NCBI RefSeq assembly: GCF_910589745.1
Contig: NZ_OU342399.1
Location: 434,001 to 498,000 of the forward strand
Direction of reading: 5' to 3'
Source of the DNA: Candidatus Arcticimaribacter forsetii
Lineage (GTDB): Bacteria; Bacteroidota; Bacteroidia; Flavobacteriales; Flavobacteriaceae
DNA: 64,000 nucleotides
Part shown: in pieces, positions 19,052-29,399 of the stretch
Layout: the number at the start of each line of letters is the position of its first letter
Position numbering within the stretch: position 1 is the stretch's first letter
Translations under genes and position numbers: made by a program
The notes under the pieces: generated by a model
The model's input: only the letters and a program-made list of their open reading frames with translations
Told to the model about the DNA's origin: nothing
Database searches by the model: none

Positions 19052-19057
19052 TTTATT

Positions 19058-19585
19058 ATGAATGCCAGTAAATCCTCTTTGAAGTACAAGAATTTAATAA
19101 TTTTGGTTTCAATTGCAATTCCAGTGGTGGTTGCAATTTTATTTAGAATTAGATTAGAAACAAGTCAGTCATTTTCATTTCTCCCACCGATTTACGCCGC
19201 AATAAATGGGTATACTGCTATTGTTTTATTACTTGCCTTGTGGGCAATAAAAAAAAGAAAAATAAACTTACACGAACAATTAATGAAAACTGCTATTGGT
19301 CTTTCGTTAGCTTTTCTAATAATGTATATTGTATATCATTTAACAACAGATCCTACACCTTTTGGTGGTGAAGGATGGGTTAAAACAGTTTATTTTATAA
19401 TTCTTATTTCACATATTTTACTTTCAATTGCTTTAATACCTTTGGTTTTAATTTCATTTGTAAGAGCTATATCACAACAATTCACACAACATAGAAAAAT
19501 TGCTAGAATTACATTTCCAATATGGCTTTATGTAACGATTACGGGAGTAATTGTTTACTTCATGATATCCCCTTATTATAATTAA
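19058..19585 (+). CDS. DUF420 membrane protein (CtaM-like)
   Basis: A 175-residue integral membrane protein with about five helices and conserved helix-borne His residues (YHLTTDPTPFGGEGWVK, then ISHILLSIALIPLVLISFVRA, then HRKIARITFPIWLYVTITGVIVYFMI). This matches the DUF420 family; the Staphylococcus member CtaM is required for aa3 oxidase maturation. Its place directly after SCO supports a role in oxidase assembly. Its stop overlaps the start of the next small gene by one base. Confidence 0.88.
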   Translation: MNASKSSLKYKNLIILVSIAIPVVVAILFRIRLETSQSFSFLPPIYAAINGYTAIVLLLALWAIKKRKINLHEQLMKTAIGLSLAFLIMYIVYHLTTDPTPFGGEGWVKTVYFIILISHILLSIALIPLVLISFVRAISQQFTQHRKIARITFPIWLYVTITGVIVYFMISPYYN

Positions 19586-19797
19586 TGAAAAAGTTACTTC
19601 CTTATTTTATTCTTTTATTTCTAATGGGTTCTTTTGATATAGAAGCTCAATGCTCTATGTGTAGAGCCGTCCTGGAATCGGAAGAGGGGCAACAGACTGC
19701 AAAAGGAATCAACAATGGGATTGTATATTTAATGGCCATACCATATATTTTGGTCGCAGCAGTTGGTTACTCAGTTTTTAAGATTTTAAAAAAATAA
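19585..19797 (+). CDS. Small CxxC membrane protein of the oxidase cluster
   Basis: A 70-residue protein with a signal peptide (about 1-21), then C23-S-M-C26 right after the predicted cleavage site, a short polar stretch, and one C-terminal membrane helix (about 46-66) ending in basic residues. No characterised family is recognised. The one-base overlap with the DUF420 gene and the cluster context suggest a role in oxidase maturation. A CxxC facing the periplasm could bind copper or do thiol exchange, but that is inference. Confidence 0.75.
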   Translation: MKKLLPYFILLFLMGSFDIEAQCSMCRAVLESEEGQQTAKGINNGIVYLMAIPYILVAAVGYSVFKILKK

Positions 19798-19872
19798 TTT
19801 TAAAATGTAACTTTTTGATCTTTCTTGCGTCTTATAATTAAGTTAGAGTAAAAAGATATTTATACGTTATTC

Positions 19873-20577
19873 ATGATACAAATAAAAAGTCTTCATAAAT
19901 CCTATAAAATGGGTAATTCATCGCTTCATGTCCTTAAAGGGATTGACTTCGAAGTAGAACAAGGTGAGTTAGTTGCAATAATGGGTTCTTCAGGATCAGG
20001 TAAATCAACCTTATTAAATATACTAGGAATGCTAGATGTACTTGACGAAGGTTCCTATACCCTTGACGATGTATTGATTAAAGATTTAGATGAAACCAAA
20101 GCAGCAAAATACCGAAACAAGTTTCTAGGTTTTGTATTCCAATCATTTAACTTAATTAATTACAAAACAGCAATCGAAAACGTATCTCTGCCTTTATATT
20201 ACCAAGGAGTATCGAGAAAAGAACGTCAAGAACAAGCTCTTAAATATTTAACAATGGTAGGTTTAGCCGATTGGGCAACCCACCTTCCAAGTGAATTGTC
20301 AGGAGGTCAAAAACAAAGAGTTGCTATCGCCCGTGCAATGGCATCTAAACCTAAAGTCCTTTTAGCAGATGAACCCACTGGAGCTCTTGACACCAAAACT
20401 TCTTATGAAGTTATGGATTTAATTCAGAAAATTAATCAAGAAGGAAATACAATTCTAGTTGTTACACACGAGGAAGATATAGCTGAAATGTGCAAAAGAG
20501 TTGTAAAGCTAAAGGATGGTGTTATTATAGAAGATAAAAAGGTTAAACAAGTTTTAGCAGCAGATTATGTTCAGTAG
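19873..20577 (+). CDS. ABC transporter ATP-binding protein, MacB/LolD type
   Basis: The 234-residue ATPase of a tripartite exporter. Walker A is GSSGSGKST at residues 38-46, the signature LSGGQ at 142-146 and Walker B VLLADEP at 162-168. The length and the conserved ADEPTGALD belong to the MacB/LolD/FtsE group that powers periplasmic mechanotransmission permeases. The next gene overlaps by 11 bp. The first gene of a five-gene exporter operon running to 25672. Confidence 0.93.
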   Translation: MIQIKSLHKSYKMGNSSLHVLKGIDFEVEQGELVAIMGSSGSGKSTLLNILGMLDVLDEGSYTLDDVLIKDLDETKAAKYRNKFLGFVFQSFNLINYKTAIENVSLPLYYQGVSRKERQEQALKYLTMVGLADWATHLPSELSGGQKQRVAIARAMASKPKVLLADEPTGALDTKTSYEVMDLIQKINQEGNTILVVTHEEDIAEMCKRVVKLKDGVIIEDKKVKQVLAADYVQ

Positions 20578-21796
20578 AGACCGTTGGTTAGAAATATTTG
20601 AAACCATTCGAAAGAATAAATTAAGGACATTCCTTTCAGGGTTTACAGTTGCCCTAGGGATTTTTATTTTTATAATTCTTTTTGGTTTTGGTAATGGACT
20701 TAAAAATCAGTTCCAAGAATTTTTCTTAGATGATGCTACCAATACAATTTCACTATTTGCAGGGAAAACATCTAAGCCTTACAAAGGATTTAAATCCAAT
20801 CGAAGAATTGAATTTGACAATTCAGACCTTGCTGATATTAAAGAAAATTTCCCTTTTTTTCTAGAATATATTACACCAAGAATATCAAGAGGAGCTACAG
20901 TAAAGTACAAAAACGAATTTGATAATTATACGACCCGCGGGGTTGGTCCAGCACATCAATTTGCGGAGAAAACCATCATCATGAAAGGCCGTTACATTAA
21001 CGAAGATGATGTAAAAAACAAAACAAAATATGCTGTTATAGGTCGTTTGGTTGCTCAAGATTTATTTGGTCAAGAAGATGCAATAGGTAAATTTATTGAT
21101 GTTGGAAACAGTGTTTTTAAAGTTATAGGAGTTTTTCAAGACGATGGTGGAGATCGAGAAGAACGATATATTTATATACCTTACACAACAAGACAATTAC
21201 TTGAAAAAAGTAATGATAAAGTAGATGAAATAGTTCTAGCGTTTAAACCGCAAATAGGCCATTCAGGGTCTTTGGTATTTGAACGAAAATTGAGAGAATT
21301 TTTAAAAAAGAAAAAGTCAATTGCACCCAGTGATCCAAATGGAATTTTCTTTAGAAATAGAGCAGATGCACTAAAGCAAAATCAACAATTCGCCAATGTT
21401 CTTCAGCTAATTGTGACTTTTGTTGGTTTAGGGACTTTAATAGCAGGAATCATCGGAATTTCAAATATTATGGTTTTTGTTGTTAAAGAAAGAACTAAAG
21501 AATTGGGAATAAGAAAAGCATTAGGTGCAACTCCAAAATCAGTCATTCAAATGATCTTACATGAGTCTATATTCATTACAACAATCTCAGGATATGTTGG
21601 ATTATTCATAGGGATATTTGTGTTAAAATCAATTGGAGTTTCATTACAAGATTATTTTATCAAGGATCCTTATATAGATACATCAACAGCTTTATTTGCA
21701 ACTGTAATACTTATTTTATTTGGAGGAATTGCAGGATATATTCCAGCGAAACGCGCTGCGAGAATTAAACCCATAGTTGCCCTAAGAGATGAATAG
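20567..21796 (+). CDS. MacB-like ABC permease, first of two
   Basis: A 409-residue permease of the MacB/FtsX type. It has an N-terminal helix (about 20-42), a large periplasmic MacB domain (about 43-285) and three C-terminal helices with the family signature VVKERTKELGIRKALGATPKSVIQMILHE and the final ARIKPIVALRDE. It overlaps both the ATPase gene (11 bp) and the second permease gene (8 bp). MacB normally functions as a homodimer, so two different permeases next to each other suggest a heterodimer. Confidence 0.9.
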   Translation: MFSRDRWLEIFETIRKNKLRTFLSGFTVALGIFIFIILFGFGNGLKNQFQEFFLDDATNTISLFAGKTSKPYKGFKSNRRIEFDNSDLADIKENFPFFLEYITPRISRGATVKYKNEFDNYTTRGVGPAHQFAEKTIIMKGRYINEDDVKNKTKYAVIGRLVAQDLFGQEDAIGKFIDVGNSVFKVIGVFQDDGGDREERYIYIPYTTRQLLEKSNDKVDEIVLAFKPQIGHSGSLVFERKLREFLKKKKSIAPSDPNGIFFRNRADALKQNQQFANVLQLIVTFVGLGTLIAGIIGISNIMVFVVKERTKELGIRKALGATPKSVIQMILHESIFITTISGYVGLFIGIFVLKSIGVSLQDYFIKDPYIDTSTALFATVILILFGGIAGYIPAKRAARIKPIVALRDE

Positions 21797-23066
21797 TTTA
21801 AAAATAATATTTGATCGAGATACTTGGCAAGAGATTTTTGGCTCTATCAGGAAAAATAAAGTCCGTACCATCATAACAGTGGTTGGTGTATTGTGGGGTA
21901 TATTTATTTATATAGCTCTTTCTGGTGCTGCAAAAGGTTTGGACAACGGTTTTGAACGTGAGTTTGAAAATGTTGCGATGAACTCTATGTTTGTCTGGGC
22001 GCAAAGTACAAGTATTCCTTATGAAGGTTTCAAGACGGGTAGAAGGCCGCGACTTAAAATCCAAGACGTTCAAAAAATCAAAAATAATATTCCAGCAATT
22101 CAATTCGTGGCACCTAGAAATGCAAAAGGTATATTTGATGGTTCTGGTGGTTCTCAAATAGTTCGTGGATCAAAATCTGGGAACTACACGATTTATGGTG
22201 ACTTTCCGGAGTACACCAAAATAGCAACTAAGAAAATTTTTGACGGTGGTCGTTTCATTAATCAATCGGATATAGACAAACAAAGAAAGGTTTGTGTAAT
22301 TGGAGAACGTACACAAAAAGAATTATTCGAAAAAGATGAGAATCCAATCGGTGGATACATTCGAATCGATGATATCTACTTTCAAGTTATTGGGGTACAT
22401 AAATACATTGAAGGTGGAGGTTTTGAAAGTGACGGTGATGTTTTTATTCCTTTTTCTACTTATAAAAAACTTTATAATACAGGAGATAATGTAGATTGGC
22501 TAACCATTGCAGCATATGATGATGCAGATGTTGTTGCGGTTGAAGAACAAGTAAAACAAACCTTAAAAAGAATCCATAGAGTATCTCCTGAGGATGAACG
22601 TGCTTTCGGGTCGTTTAACTTAGGTGAAATTTTCGGTAGAATTATGGGGTTCTCTAAAGGGATGACTTTTCTATCCCTTATTGTTGGAATTGCTACGATA
22701 ATAGCAGGTGTAATTGGTATTGGGAACATCCTTTTAATTTCAGTTAAAGAACGAACCAAAGAGTTAGGAATTCGCCGAGCTTTAGGAGCAACACCAGGAG
22801 AAGTACGTGCTCAGATTATTTTAGAGTCTGTTTTTTTAACTTTTATTGCTGGTGTTTTAGGTATAGTACTTGGAGCATTTGTTCTTTCAGGGATAAACTC
22901 TGCAACGGTCGACCTAACAGATTTCCCGTACACTAACCCAACAGTTCCGATTTCTTTTGTTCTGGGTGCCCTAGTCATTATGGTAACCCTCGGAACTTTA
23001 ATCGGATTGATCCCTGCACAACGAGCAGTAAGTATAAAACCTATTGACGCACTTAGAGAAGAATAA
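21789..23066 (+). CDS. MacB-like ABC permease, second of two
   Basis: A 425-residue paralogue of the preceding permease with the same topology. It has an N-terminal helix after a FGSIRKNKVRTIITVVGVLWGIFIY start, a periplasmic MacB domain, and three C-terminal helices with SVKERTKELGIRRALGATPGEVRAQII and a final SIKPIDALREE. The overlap by 8 bp with the first permease implies matched synthesis. The two proteins are clearly diverged, in line with distinct roles in one heterodimeric exporter. Confidence 0.9.
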   Translation: MNSLKIIFDRDTWQEIFGSIRKNKVRTIITVVGVLWGIFIYIALSGAAKGLDNGFEREFENVAMNSMFVWAQSTSIPYEGFKTGRRPRLKIQDVQKIKNNIPAIQFVAPRNAKGIFDGSGGSQIVRGSKSGNYTIYGDFPEYTKIATKKIFDGGRFINQSDIDKQRKVCVIGERTQKELFEKDENPIGGYIRIDDIYFQVIGVHKYIEGGGFESDGDVFIPFSTYKKLYNTGDNVDWLTIAAYDDADVVAVEEQVKQTLKRIHRVSPEDERAFGSFNLGEIFGRIMGFSKGMTFLSLIVGIATIIAGVIGIGNILLISVKERTKELGIRRALGATPGEVRAQIILESVFLTFIAGVLGIVLGAFVLSGINSATVDLTDFPYTNPTVPISFVLGALVIMVTLGTLIGLIPAQRAVSIKPIDALREE

Positions 23067-23097
23067 CATAAACTTGATAATAAATAAAAAACAAACC

Positions 23098-24228
23098 ATG
23101 AAAAAAGTATTTAAATATATAATCATAGCTGCCATTTTATTTGGAGTTCTTTACGCAGCAACTTATTTCATTAAATCAAATAGTAAACCTTCAATTCAAT
23201 TTGACACTCAAACTGCTTTGATTACTTCAATAGAAATGAAATCTGTTGCCACAGGAAAAGTTATCCCAGAAGATGAAGTAGAGATTAAGCCACAAATTTC
23301 TGGTATTATCGAAACATTGTATGTAGAAGAAGGAGATAATGTAAAAACAGGAGATCTACTTGCAAAAGTAAAAGTAGTTCCTAATGAACAGTCTTTGAAT
23401 AGTGCAAAAGGGAGATTAGCAAATACTAAAATTTTAATGGAGAATGCTAAAATCGAGTACAACAGAAATAAAAGTCTATTTGAGAAAGAAATTATTTCTT
23501 TACAAGAATTTCAAAATGCTGAATTAAATTATAGTAGAGCAAAACAAGATGTTGCAAATGCTGATAGTGATCTTCAAATAATTAAATTAGGATCCGCTGG
23601 AGGTTCTGCTACTGCAAACACAAATATTCGTGCAACTGTTCCAGGGACAGTTCTTGAAATGCCCATTAAAGAAGGAGATCAAGTTGTAGAGAGTAATACG
23701 TTTAATAATGGAACTACCATTGCAGTAATTGCAGACCTTAGTAAAATGATTTTCGAAGGGAAAGTTGATGAATCTGAAGTTGGAAAATTACAGATAGGGA
23801 TGCCATTGACTGTAAATTTGGGGGCAATTCAGAATAAAGAATTTGAAGCTAAATTAAAATTTATAGCGCCTAAAGGGAATGAGGAGCAAGGCGCAGTTCA
23901 GTTCAAAATTGAAGGAGATGTTTATTTAGACAAAGACTTTTTTGTTCGTGCGGGATACAGTGCAAATGCCTCTTTAGTTTTAGAGCGTAAAGACAGTATT
24001 TTAGCAATTCCAGAAGCTTTATTACAATTTGATAAAAAGACTGAAAAGCCATACGTTCAGATTCAAATTGAAGATCAAAAATTTGAAAGAAGAGATTTAG
24101 AAACTGGAATTTCTGATGGTATAAACATCGAAATTATTTCAGGTCTTACTATGGAAGATAATATTAAGGTATGGAACAAAACAGAGGAGAATAAAAAGGA
24201 AGACGAGGAAGCTTCTGAAAATAATTAA
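23098..24228 (+). CDS. Periplasmic adaptor (membrane fusion) subunit, MacA-like
   Basis: A 376-residue adaptor linking the ABC permeases to the TolC-like channel. The ATG at 23098 opens with a basic start and one anchor helix (MKKVFKYIIIAAILFGVLY). A barrel-sandwich half (VEIKPQISGIIETLYVEEGDNVKTGDLLAKV), an alpha-hairpin (about 85-155), the returning lipoyl half (TVPGTVLEMPIKEGDQVVES) and a beta-barrel follow. The C-terminus is charged and low in complexity. An in-frame extension upstream to 23044 lacks support. Confidence 0.9.
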   Translation: MKKVFKYIIIAAILFGVLYAATYFIKSNSKPSIQFDTQTALITSIEMKSVATGKVIPEDEVEIKPQISGIIETLYVEEGDNVKTGDLLAKVKVVPNEQSLNSAKGRLANTKILMENAKIEYNRNKSLFEKEIISLQEFQNAELNYSRAKQDVANADSDLQIIKLGSAGGSATANTNIRATVPGTVLEMPIKEGDQVVESNTFNNGTTIAVIADLSKMIFEGKVDESEVGKLQIGMPLTVNLGAIQNKEFEAKLKFIAPKGNEEQGAVQFKIEGDVYLDKDFFVRAGYSANASLVLERKDSILAIPEALLQFDKKTEKPYVQIQIEDQKFERRDLETGISDGINIEIISGLTMEDNIKVWNKTEENKKEDEEASENN

Positions 24229-24247
24229 TCGTAATTCCTATTTCATT

Positions 24248-25672
24248 ATGAGATATACAATATTAAAATACACTTCTGTAGCAGCAATTTTTTGTGCTTC
24301 TTTTTATGCTCAAGGACAAACGCTTACACTTCAAGATTGTGTTGAATTAGCTCTTGAAAAGAACATTACCATTAAACAATCTGAGTTAGATATTGCCAAT
24401 GCAGAGCTTGATAAAAGTAGTGCCTTTGGAAATTTTCTTCCAAACATTAATGCTCAAACAAGTCATTCTTGGAATATTGGTTTAAATCAAAACATTACTA
24501 CGGGTCTTTTAGAGAACTTAACGACCCAATTTACTTCAATGGGTGTGAATATGGGAGTAGATCTATATAACGGTTTACAAAATGTAAAGCGGTTACACAG
24601 AGCAAATCTATCTCTTTTAGCACAGCAATACAATTTAGCAAACATAATAGATAACACAAGTTTACTTGTTGCTAACTCGTATTTGCAAGTTATGTTTAAT
24701 AGAGAGTTTTTAGAAGTTCAAAAAAGTCAATTAGAAGTTTCTTTAAAACAATTAGATCGAACCAAAGCCTTAATTAAAGCAGGTGTTTTAACAGTTGGGG
24801 ATGTGTTTGAATTAGAAGCAACAATTGCTTCTCAAGAACAAGCTGTAGTTCAAGCTGAAAATAATTTACGTTTAACTAAAATTAATTTGGCTCAATTATT
24901 ACTCATTACAGATTATGAAAATTTTGATATTGCTGTTGAAAAATTCGATGCTCCCTTACCTGAAATTTTAGATAAAGATCCTAAAGCAATATTTGAAGAG
25001 GCATTAACCAACCGAAATGACATCAAACTTTCGGTTACTAATCTAGAGATTTCTAAGACTGATATTGAAATCGCTAAGACATCGCTTCAACCGTCTTTAT
25101 CTGCTTTTTATAGTTATAGTACAAGAATATCATATTCAGACCGATTAACAGGAACGGGTGTTTTTAATCAGTTTCCTATTGGAACAGTAGCTTCAACGGG
25201 TCAAGAAGTAGTTAGACAACTAGAAGAAACACGAGTAATTGGTCCAAATTCGTTTGCGGATCAGTTTAAAATGAATGATGGTCATAACTTTGGAATTGCT
25301 TTAAACATCCCAATTTTAAATGGTTTTGCAGCAAGAAATAGCGTCAAAAGGAGTAAGGTAAACTTGATGCGCTCTGAAAATCAATTTGAACAACAAAAAT
25401 TAAATTTAGAAAGCACAGTTAATCAAGCATACAACGATGCAAAAGGTGCTTATAAGTTTTATAACGCTGCCCAAAAAACGGTTATAGCTAGAAATGATGC
25501 ATTTAACGACGCAACAAAAAGATATGATGCTGGGGTAATGAACTCTTTTGAATATACTCAGATCAAGCAACGTTATGAAGCTTCAGTTTCTGACGAGTTG
25601 AGAGCTAAATTCGATTATGTTTTTAAACTTAAAGTTTTAGAGTTTTATTTTGGCTTAAAACTTGAAATTTAG
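24248..25672 (+). CDS. TolC family outer membrane efflux protein
   Basis: A 474-residue outer membrane channel subunit. A signal peptide (ending near FYAQGQ, residue about 24) is followed by two OEP repeats of coiled-coil helices, with the family opening LTLQDCVELALEKN and the C-terminal RYDAGVMNSFEYTQIKQRYEASVSDELRAKFDYVF. It completes the exporter with the ABC ATPase, two permeases and adaptor. Such systems in other bacteria export peptides, macrolides or lipids; the substrate here is unknown. Confidence 0.92.
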   Translation: MRYTILKYTSVAAIFCASFYAQGQTLTLQDCVELALEKNITIKQSELDIANAELDKSSAFGNFLPNINAQTSHSWNIGLNQNITTGLLENLTTQFTSMGVNMGVDLYNGLQNVKRLHRANLSLLAQQYNLANIIDNTSLLVANSYLQVMFNREFLEVQKSQLEVSLKQLDRTKALIKAGVLTVGDVFELEATIASQEQAVVQAENNLRLTKINLAQLLLITDYENFDIAVEKFDAPLPEILDKDPKAIFEEALTNRNDIKLSVTNLEISKTDIEIAKTSLQPSLSAFYSYSTRISYSDRLTGTGVFNQFPIGTVASTGQEVVRQLEETRVIGPNSFADQFKMNDGHNFGIALNIPILNGFAARNSVKRSKVNLMRSENQFEQQKLNLESTVNQAYNDAKGAYKFYNAAQKTVIARNDAFNDATKRYDAGVMNSFEYTQIKQRYEASVSDELRAKFDYVFKLKVLEFYFGLKLEI

Positions 25673-25694
25673 AGGGAAGTTCTTCTTAATTTTG
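25662..25694 (+). promoter_or_regulatory. Possible tsaB promoter
   Basis: TTG at 25662-25664 and TAATTTTG at 25687-25694 (22-bp spacing) fit the Bacteroidota pattern. The -7 box ends only 4 bp before the tsaB ATG, so the transcript would be nearly leaderless. That makes the site less certain. Confidence 0.38.
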
Positions 25695-25698
25695 TTTT

Positions 25699-26376
25699 AT
25701 GTCTTACTTATTACATCTTGAAACAGCTACAACACATTGTTCAGTAGCTTTATCACAAAACGGAAATCTGCTTCATTGTATTGAAAACAACGAAGCAGAT
25801 TTTCGTCATAGTGACCATTTACATTTATTTATAGAGAAACTTTTAAGTGACACCCATCTAAAAGCTAACCAATTGGATGGTGTTGTGGTTAGTATGGGGC
25901 CAGGCTCTTACACGGGGCTTCGAGTAGGCGTTTCTACCGCCAAAGGACTTTGTTTTGCTAATGATATTCCGCTGATTGCAGTTAACACATTAGAAGTTCT
26001 TGCAGAGGCTTACGATCCACTACCAAATGATATCTTAATTCCGATGTTAGATGCAAGAAGAATGGAAGTTTTTGCACTTGTTATGAATTCTAAGAGAGAG
26101 GTAATAGAACCAACTCATGCTGAAATACTAACTTCTTCCTCTTTTCAAAAATTTCAAGATCAAGGACGCCTTGTTTTTTTGGGTACCGGTACTGAAAAAT
26201 CTAAACAAATTCTAACAGGAACAAATAGCTTGTTTTTAGAGGAACTTCAACTACCCTCGTCAAAAAATATGGTTAGTATGGGTACAAAAAAGTTTGAGAC
26301 CCAACAGTTCGAGGATGTAGCTTATTTTGAACCTTTTTACTTAAAGGATTTTTATACAACTGCAACTAAGAAATAA
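25699..26376 (+). CDS. tsaB: tRNA threonylcarbamoyladenosine biosynthesis protein TsaB
   Basis: TsaB is the inactive ASKHA-fold partner of TsaD, needed to make the t6A modification on ANN-decoding tRNAs. The 225-residue protein has the typical start ([17 protein letters not shown]) and the family block [21 protein letters not shown] near residues 73-93. The gene converges on the thioredoxin-domain gene and their 3' ends overlap by 11 bp. Confidence 0.93.
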   Translation: MSYLLHLETATTHCSVALSQNGNLLHCIENNEADFRHSDHLHLFIEKLLSDTHLKANQLDGVVVSMGPGSYTGLRVGVSTAKGLCFANDIPLIAVNTLEVLAEAYDPLPNDILIPMLDARRMEVFALVMNSKREVIEPTHAEILTSSSFQKFQDQGRLVFLGTGTEKSKQILTGTNSLFLEELQLPSSKNMVSMGTKKFETQQFEDVAYFEPFYLKDFYTTATKK

Positions 26377-28399
26377 GTTCTTCTAATTTTTTTTGAACAG
26401 CTTCAATAGAATTAAGGGGAAGTTCACATTGACTCTCTCTACACAAATAAAAAACGGTTTTTGAATCTGATGATCTATTTTTAAATAGGGGTAAACTCGA
26501 ATTATTTGATGCAGACCAGCTGCAATTTATAACCGCATTGTTTTGAAGTTTTTCAATATCTTTTTTTGCATTTGGCCCAACGGCTAACACTTCATAACCA
26601 GGTTTGTAAATTCTAAACGCAACTGTTAGCCAATATGTATAATTTCTAGGATACTCTGTTATATCTTGTTTACAAGCACGAATCATTTCTATAGCTTGGT
26701 TTTTATAGTCTATAATTCCTAAATGACTTGAAAGTCGAATTAAGTTTTCAGCCATAATAGCATTTGAAGATGGAATAACATTATCGGAAGTTTCTTTTGT
26801 TCTAATTACGAGTTCGTCTGTTTCGCTGAAGAAAAATAAGGATCCGTTTTCATCTTTGAAATTAGAAATACAATATTCCATCAGTTTTTGAGCTTTTAAA
26901 ATATATTGATCAGAAAATATTGTTTCGTAAAGATCTACGTATAATTTAATGATTGTTGCGTAGTCCTCTAAAAAGCCATCAATTTTATTAATCCCATTCT
27001 TTGAAATTCTTTTTAAATTCCCTCTTTCACAAACGAAATTATTCTCAATGAATTTTAAGTTGTTTAATGCTAATTCTAGGTGTTTTGGATTTCTGAAGCT
27101 CCTGTATGCGTCTAGGATCCCAGAGGTGAGTAACGCATTCCACGAGCAAATAATTTTATCATCTAATCTTGGCTTTGGACGCTTGTTACGTTCCTCTAGC
27201 AATAAAGTATTCCATTTTAGAACCTTAGTTTTTAGTTCTTCTAAAGGTATTTGAAAACGGTTTGCAAATTCTTCATCATTTTGCATCCTTCTTAACACAA
27301 AGTTTCCGTCTTCCCAATATCCATCATCATTAATAGAGAAATAAGCAGAAACAAGCCTTTGATTTTCTGGAAAAAGAGTTAGAATCTTTTCTTTAGTCCA
27401 AACATAATAAGCACCTTCTACCAGTTTTCCTTTTTCATCGATACTATCTGCATCTAATGCGGCATAAAATCCTCCTTGGGGAGAACATAGATTATCCTTA
27501 ACAAAAGAAATGGTTTTAAAAACTACTTCTTTATATAGCTCCTTAGGTTTGTCTTTAAATGCTTTAGAATATAACGATATTAACTGGCCGTTGTCATAAC
27601 CCATTTTTTCAAAATGGGGAACGTGCCATTCTTCATCAACAGCATACCTCGAAAATCCACCCTCTACGCAATCAAAAATTCCACCTAATGCCATTTTTTC
27701 TAGTGAGAAATGAAAATGATTTCCTCCATCTTCATTAGAACAGAGTTTGCTTCCGTTATAAATGAATTGTAGTAAAGTTGGCATCATGAATTTAGGAGCT
27801 CCTATTAACCCTCCGTTCAAGCTGTCTTTTTTTGAAATTACTTGCTCTAAGCTTTTCGATAGTTCTTCAAAACTTAAGAGTTCTTGCGTGTTTTGTTGAG
27901 GTTCAAAATGAGCTAATCCTTTCTCTAAATTATCAGCATACTGGACTAAGTCTTGTGGTTTTTTTTGAGAAAGATCTTTTATTTGAGATAAAACTTGCAA
28001 CCACCGTTCTTTTGGGAAATATGTTCCACCCCAGATTGGTCTTCCGTCTGGAAGCGCAATCATATTTAAAGGCCAACCTCCTTGTCCACTTATTAGTTGT
28101 AAGGCGTTCATATAAACCTGATCTACATCAGGACGCTCTTCTCTATCTACTTTTATGTTTATGAAGTTTGAGTTCATAAACGAAGCAACCTCTTCGTCTT
28201 CAAAACACTCATGCTCCATAACATGACACCAATGACAAGAAGCGTAACCGATACTAATTAAAATTAACTTCCCTTCTTCTTTAGCTTTTTTTAAGTGTTC
28301 CTTTTTCCATGGGAACCAGTCAACAGGATTATGAGCATGTTGAAGTAAATAAGCACTTAGCTCATTAATTAAGGAGTTGGTGTGTTTTTTAGAGTTCAA
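26366..28399 (-). CDS. Thioredoxin domain-containing protein (DUF255, YyaL/SSP411 family)
   Basis: A 677-residue protein. Its N-terminal thioredoxin-like domain (about 1-160) has the family signature [20 protein letters not shown] and [22 protein letters not shown] long (alpha/alpha)6-like helical region with [13 protein letters not shown] and [12 protein letters not shown] follows. The family is widespread but its function is not settled; the CxxC pattern hints at redox or cofactor chemistry. No signal peptide, so cytoplasmic. It lies 5 bp downstream of the nfu-like gene, in the same direction. Confidence 0.9.
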   Translation of the reverse strand: MNSKKHTNSLINELSAYLLQHAHNPVDWFPWKKEHLKKAKEEGKLILISIGYASCHWCHVMEHECFEDEEVASFMNSNFINIKVDREERPDVDQVYMNALQLISGQGGWPLNMIALPDGRPIWGGTYFPKERWLQVLSQIKDLSQKKPQDLVQYADNLEKGLAHFEPQQNTQELLSFEELSKSLEQVISKKDSLNGGLIGAPKFMMPTLLQFIYNGSKLCSNEDGGNHFHFSLEKMALGGIFDCVEGGFSRYAVDEEWHVPHFEKMGYDNGQLISLYSKAFKDKPKELYKEVVFKTISFVKDNLCSPQGGFYAALDADSIDEKGKLVEGAYYVWTKEKILTLFPENQRLVSAYFSINDDGYWEDGNFVLRRMQNDEEFANRFQIPLEELKTKVLKWNTLLLEERNKRPKPRLDDKIICSWNALLTSGILDAYRSFRNPKHLELALNNLKFIENNFVCERGNLKRISKNGINKIDGFLEDYATIIKLYVDLYETIFSDQYILKAQKLMEYCISNFKDENGSLFFFSETDELVIRTKETSDNVIPSSNAIMAENLIRLSSHLGIIDYKNQAIEMIRACKQDITEYPRNYTYWLTVAFRIYKPGYEVLAVGPNAKKDIEKLQNNAVINCSWSASNNSSLPLFKNRSSDSKTVFYLCRESQCELPLNSIEAVQKKLEELIS

Positions 28400-28404
28400 T
28401 AAAT

Positions 28405-29301
28405 TTATCCATTGATGGCATTAACGGTAGAAATTTTTCCTGGTAACATTTCTTTAAGCATGTTTTCAATTCCATTTTTTAACGTAAAAGTAGAAGATGG
28501 GCATCCGCTACAAGCACCTTGTAAAACTACTTTTACGCTTTTGTCATCTGAATTATAAGAGTCAAATAATATATTACCTCCATCAGCAGCTACTGCAGGT
28601 TTAATGTAATCTTCTATTATTCCAACTATTTGTTGTGAAATTTCGTCTAGGGGTTCAGATTCAACACTAGTTGCTGTTTCAGCTATCACCTCTACTTTTT
28701 GAGGAACAATTACTTCGTTTCCTTCTTCTAAAAATGTACGAAGAAATTCACGAATCTCTAAAACTATTTGATCCCATTCGGCAACTTCAAATTTTGTTAT
28801 GGATATATAATTTGTATCCATAAATACTTCCTTTACAAAAGGAAAATGAAATAACTTTTGTGCTAAAGGGGCATTTGTAGTTTCGTCAATATTTTTGAAT
28901 TCAAAAATTTGATCTACAAGTTTCTTGTTTGCTACAAACTTCATTACTCCTGGGTTGGGAGTGCTTTCAGCATATATTGTAATCGGAACTTTTTTAAGAG
29001 GTTCTACTTGATTTATAATTGTTCCACCTTTGTTCAAATAGGTTTCAATTTCTAAAGAAACATCTTCTAAAACATCTTTCCATTCTAGAATACTAAAGCG
29101 TTCGATTTCTAAGGCTTCTTTTTTAAGAACTACAGACTTTACAAACGGTAGATAGAACATTTGTTGCACTAGTGGAGCATCCTTTGCTTCATCTATATTA
29201 TTAAATTTAGAAGCTTGTATTATCTCTAAAGCAGGAGATATTTCGAATCTAGCAATAGTTTCGTCTTGAGTTTGAGAGGGAGTAATAGTATATGTAGTCA
29301 T
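28405..29301 (-). CDS. Nfu-type iron-sulfur scaffold with two N-terminal Nfu domains
   Basis: A 298-residue protein assembling or delivering Fe-S clusters. From the ATG at 29301 ([12 protein letters not shown]) there are two tandem Nfu_N domains, the second with the canonical [15 protein letters not shown] start. The C-terminal NifU domain has the CSGCPSS cluster-binding motif about 20-30 residues before the end. The first Nfu_N copy is diverged. The double layout is normal for Bacteroidota. An upstream in-frame start at 29355 would overlap the divergent promoter region. The yyaL-like gene follows after 5 bp. Confidence 0.9.
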   Translation of the reverse strand: MTTYTITPSQTQDETIARFEISPALEIIQASKFNNIDEAKDAPLVQQMFYLPFVKSVVLKKEALEIERFSILEWKDVLEDVSLEIETYLNKGGTIINQVEPLKKVPITIYAESTPNPGVMKFVANKKLVDQIFEFKNIDETTNAPLAQKLFHFPFVKEVFMDTNYISITKFEVAEWDQIVLEIREFLRTFLEEGNEVIVPQKVEVIAETATSVESEPLDEISQQIVGIIEDYIKPAVAADGGNILFDSYNSDDKSVKVVLQGACSGCPSSTFTLKNGIENMLKEMLPGKISTVNAING

Positions 29302-29399
29302 TACAAATTTTTTACAAAAATACACAAAACCTATCTTCGATGATGCGTTTTTCACAGTTTCATTTTAACCAAATTACTATCTTCGATAAAAACATTATT

